DNA of 8,318 nt, from assembly GCA_003492055.1 (NCBI GenBank), contig DMZE01000108.1, positions 1 to 8,318 on the forward strand, in the 5' to 3' direction. A program made the position numbers and the translations under genes. The notes beneath the pieces were generated by a model. That model was not told the DNA's origin and did no database searches. It was given only the letters and a program-made list of their open reading frames with translations. Each line of letters opens with the position of its first letter. Within the stretch, counting starts at the first letter, position 1. Positions 6,696 to 8,318 of this stretch are shown piece after piece. Source of the DNA: Cellvibrionales bacterium (GTDB lineage Bacteria > Pseudomonadota > Gammaproteobacteria > Pseudomonadales > UBA7434).

Positions 6696-7445
6696 TTAAT
6701 TATTAAAAATAATGCCTATTAGTTTATCGCCATCAAAATTTGCAATAGATTTTTTCAATTGATCCTTTGTGACTTTACCGTGTGGTACAACCAGCACGAC
6801 GAAGTCACAGCAATCAGCCAGAATGCGGGCATCGGTGGTTGATCCAACGGGGGGCACATCTAAAATAACGTAACGATCGGAATAGCGGTCGCTTAACTCT
6901 TCGGTAAATTGTTTCATTCGATAAGAAGTGTAGTACTCAGGACTTATATCCAATGACTTTCCAATAGGAATTAGACGTAGTCGAGGAATTCCTGTGGCAT
7001 AAATTATATTTTCGATGGATACCGTGGGTGATTCCAAGAAATCCGAAAAGCCAATATGATCGCCTTCTAATAATTGACTGCTCGCGGGTGAATATAAATT
7101 ACAATCGACTATAAGCGCGGTTTTTCCTTGGTCGAGTGCAATAGACGCAGCAAGATTATTGGCAACAAAGGTACTCCCTCCCTCTTCACAGACCGAAGTC
7201 ACCATTAAAGTAAAATTTTTATTGCCTGACTTTTCGATTAACTTGGTACGCATATCACGAAAAACATTAAGGACTCGCTTATCGCGCATACGAGGATAGA
7301 TAAGCTTTTTTTCTTCTAAGTCATCTTCTCCCAGTCGAAAAATGTCGGCCATCTCTCGAATTTCTTGCCTCGACATTCGATCTTTGACTTCGCGAACATC
7401 AACAACCGCTTTTGATGCGTCATAAGGCTTTTTTTCTTGGCTCAT
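6696..7445 (-). CDS. Degenerate BY-kinase/Wzc-type ATPase of an exopolysaccharide locus
   Basis: A 249-residue soluble protein of the MinD-like P-loop class that includes the cytosolic halves of bacterial tyrosine kinases (CpsD, Wzc), which work with Wzz-type proteins to control polysaccharide length. Visible landmarks are the helix LNVFRDMRTKL (59-69), matching the EYRxLRTNL-like segment; a Walker A region TSVCEEGGSTFVANNLA (83-99); Walker A' ALIVDCNLYSP (110-120); and Walker B YVILDVPPV (192-200). The P-loop lysine (GK[ST]) is replaced by Gly90, the first residue of the ExxRxxR oligomerisation motif is Asn60, and the C-terminus ends in GIIFNN with no tyrosine cluster. It may bind nucleotide weakly or not at all, and is unlikely to be a normal autokinase. 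I recall similar lysine-less versions in Gram-negative exopolysaccharide clusters, so this may be a subfamily trait. The ATG lies 3 bases after the Wzz-like stop, with GGGAG 11 bases upstream, which indicates tight coupling. Confidence 0.85.
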   Translation of the reverse strand: MSQEKKPYDASKAVVDVREVKDRMSRQEIREMADIFRLGEDDLEEKKLIYPRMRDKRVLNVFRDMRTKLIEKSGNKNFTLMVTSVCEEGGSTFVANNLAASIALDQGKTALIVDCNLYSPASSQLLEGDHIGFSDFLESPTVSIENIIYATGIPRLRLIPIGKSLDISPEYYTSYRMKQFTEELSDRYSDRYVILDVPPVGSTTDARILADCCDFVVLVVPHGKVTKDQLKKSIANFDGDKLIGIIFNN

Positions 7446-7448
7446 AGC

Positions 7449-8318
7449 CTATGATTCTCCCAGTACAAAATAACCAACAAGGCCGAAATACAAAAGAGTT
7501 GCCAGCACAATAATACTTATAATAAATTTAATATCGTTATCACGAACCCGTAGTGCCGGATTTGAAATCATATGCGGCACCACCCCCAAAACTTGTACAT
7601 CGGTAATATGCTGCAAGGTGTCAGGAAAACGGATTCGTGGGTCCAGAAATACATACACTCCTGCCAAACCGACAGGGACAATTACTGCGGCTAAACAACC
7701 CAGAATGACAAAATGAATAAAACGTAAACCACTGGGTCTCAATGGGTATTTTGCAGGCTCTTGAATTTTATAAGTCACGCCCTGACCTTCAATATCCAAG
7801 GTCATGGATAAGCGCGCTTTTTCTTTACGGCCGAGCAAATCTTCATACAGTCCTTTTGTGACATCATAATCACGGGTTAATTCAGAGGACTCTGCATTTC
7901 TTTCGGCAACACGCTTAGCTCTTGCATACTCTTGACTCAACCGCACTTTCATCGATTTTAGTCGCTTTTCAATTGCATCACTTTCAACCTGTGCCGCAGC
8001 TAATTGGGCGCGTAGTTCGTCATAAACCGGATTTTCGTTACTGCCGACACTATTAGAAACACTCTCCATAGACACAGCGGGGTTATCGACTGCGTCATAT
8101 AGCCCAGCAATATGCTGTCGTAAGTTAATGACATCGGGATGATTATCCGTTAACGATAATCGGAGATTATCTAAACGGGCAACCGCCTCTGTAATGCGCT
8201 CTCTATACTCATCCGATTTCGCTTTTTTAGTTAAATAACGATCTTCTTTCTTCACTTGAATAACGAGAGAATCAACACGAGATGCCGCTTGCTCCAGGTC
8301 CAATTCAATATCACTAAT
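7449..8318 (-). CDS. Wzz/GNVR-type polysaccharide chain-length determinant, C-terminal part (5' end off the right edge)
   Basis: The frame is open to the right edge and 289 residues are visible, so the true start lies outside; the TTG at 8303 is an internal leucine. These inner-membrane, mostly periplasmic coiled-coil proteins set the length of exported polysaccharides. Evidence: the family-typical LTDNHPDVINLRQHIAGL (nt about 8153-8100); a long charged coiled-coil region (about 8020-7880); TRDYDVTKGLYEDLLGRKEKA (about 7874-7812), typical of exopolysaccharide chain-length proteins; then the proline-rich PAKYPLRPSGLRF before a transmembrane helix (about 7721-7644). A cytosolic stretch DPRIRFPDTLQHITDVQVLG follows, and a second transmembrane helix (about 7526-7461) ends the protein. 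The extra C-terminal helix and the separately encoded ATPase differ from the fused Wzc layout and resemble exopolysaccharide loci linked to exosortase A (XrtA) systems. That link is inferred, as no exosortase gene is visible here. Confidence 0.9.
   Translation of the reverse strand: MSDIELDLEQAASRVDSLVIQVKKEDRYLTKKAKSDEYRERITEAVARLDNLRLSLTDNHPDVINLRQHIAGLYDAVDNPAVSMESVSNSVGSNENPVYDELRAQLAAAQVESDAIEKRLKSMKVRLSQEYARAKRVAERNAESSELTRDYDVTKGLYEDLLGRKEKARLSMTLDIEGQGVTYKIQEPAKYPLRPSGLRFIHFVILGCLAAVIVPVGLAGVYVFLDPRIRFPDTLQHITDVQVLGVVPHMISNPALRVRDNDIKFIISIIVLATLLYFGLVGYFVLGES

Noticed and set aside
8301..8303. TTG as the start of the Wzz-like gene
   Set aside because: The frame continues without a stop to the window edge, and the visible part lacks the N-terminal membrane helix and periplasmic base of the family, so this is an internal codon.
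1..8318. Insertion sequences, CRISPR arrays, tRNA or rRNA genes, attachment sites
   Set aside because: The window is almost wholly filled by the five coding regions, and no inverted repeats, direct-repeat arrays or RNA-gene signatures were seen in the short gaps.

Overview
The window is a compact run of five genes, all read leftwards on the minus strand. They cover nearly all the sequence, with gaps of only 3, 44, 59 and 8 bases. In transcription order they are: the C-terminal part of a Wzz-type polysaccharide chain-length protein (cut by the right edge); a degenerate BY-kinase-type ATPase; a GNAT acetyltransferase; a 1542-residue single-module nonribosomal peptide synthetase (NRPS); and the start of a polyketide synthase (PKS) with its ketosynthase domain (cut by the left edge). 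The sequence is AT-rich by eye, and the Wzz/ATPase pair resembles the pair found in Gram-negative exopolysaccharide loci. I infer a gammaproteobacterium, possibly marine or host-associated, but nothing here fixes the taxon.

Right part (about 6696-8318): the Wzz-like inner-membrane protein and its cytosolic ATPase partner are separated by 3 bases and normally act together to control export polysaccharide length. The ATPase has lost the Walker A lysine and has no tyrosine-rich tail, so it looks like a regulator or scaffold rather than an active tyrosine autokinase.

Middle (6004-6651): a small GNAT acetyltransferase of unknown substrate sits between the polysaccharide genes and the assembly line.

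Left part (1-5944): the NRPS has no condensation domain. Its adenylation domain is interrupted twice, by a luciferase-like flavin monooxygenase between core motifs A4 and A5 and by an N-methyltransferase between A8 and A9, and it is followed by one carrier domain. The ten specificity positions read DILQLGVIWK, one residue from the standard glycine code. The simplest reading is an initiation module that loads glycine, methylates and oxidises it on the carrier, and passes it to the ketosynthase of the PKS encoded 8 bases downstream. The basic NRPS tail and acidic PKS head could form a docking pair.

Taken together, the window is the junction of an exopolysaccharide-type operon and a hybrid NRPS-PKS line with an unusual oxidising and methylating glycine starter module. 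Whether the two halves share one product, or are merely adjacent, cannot be decided from this window.
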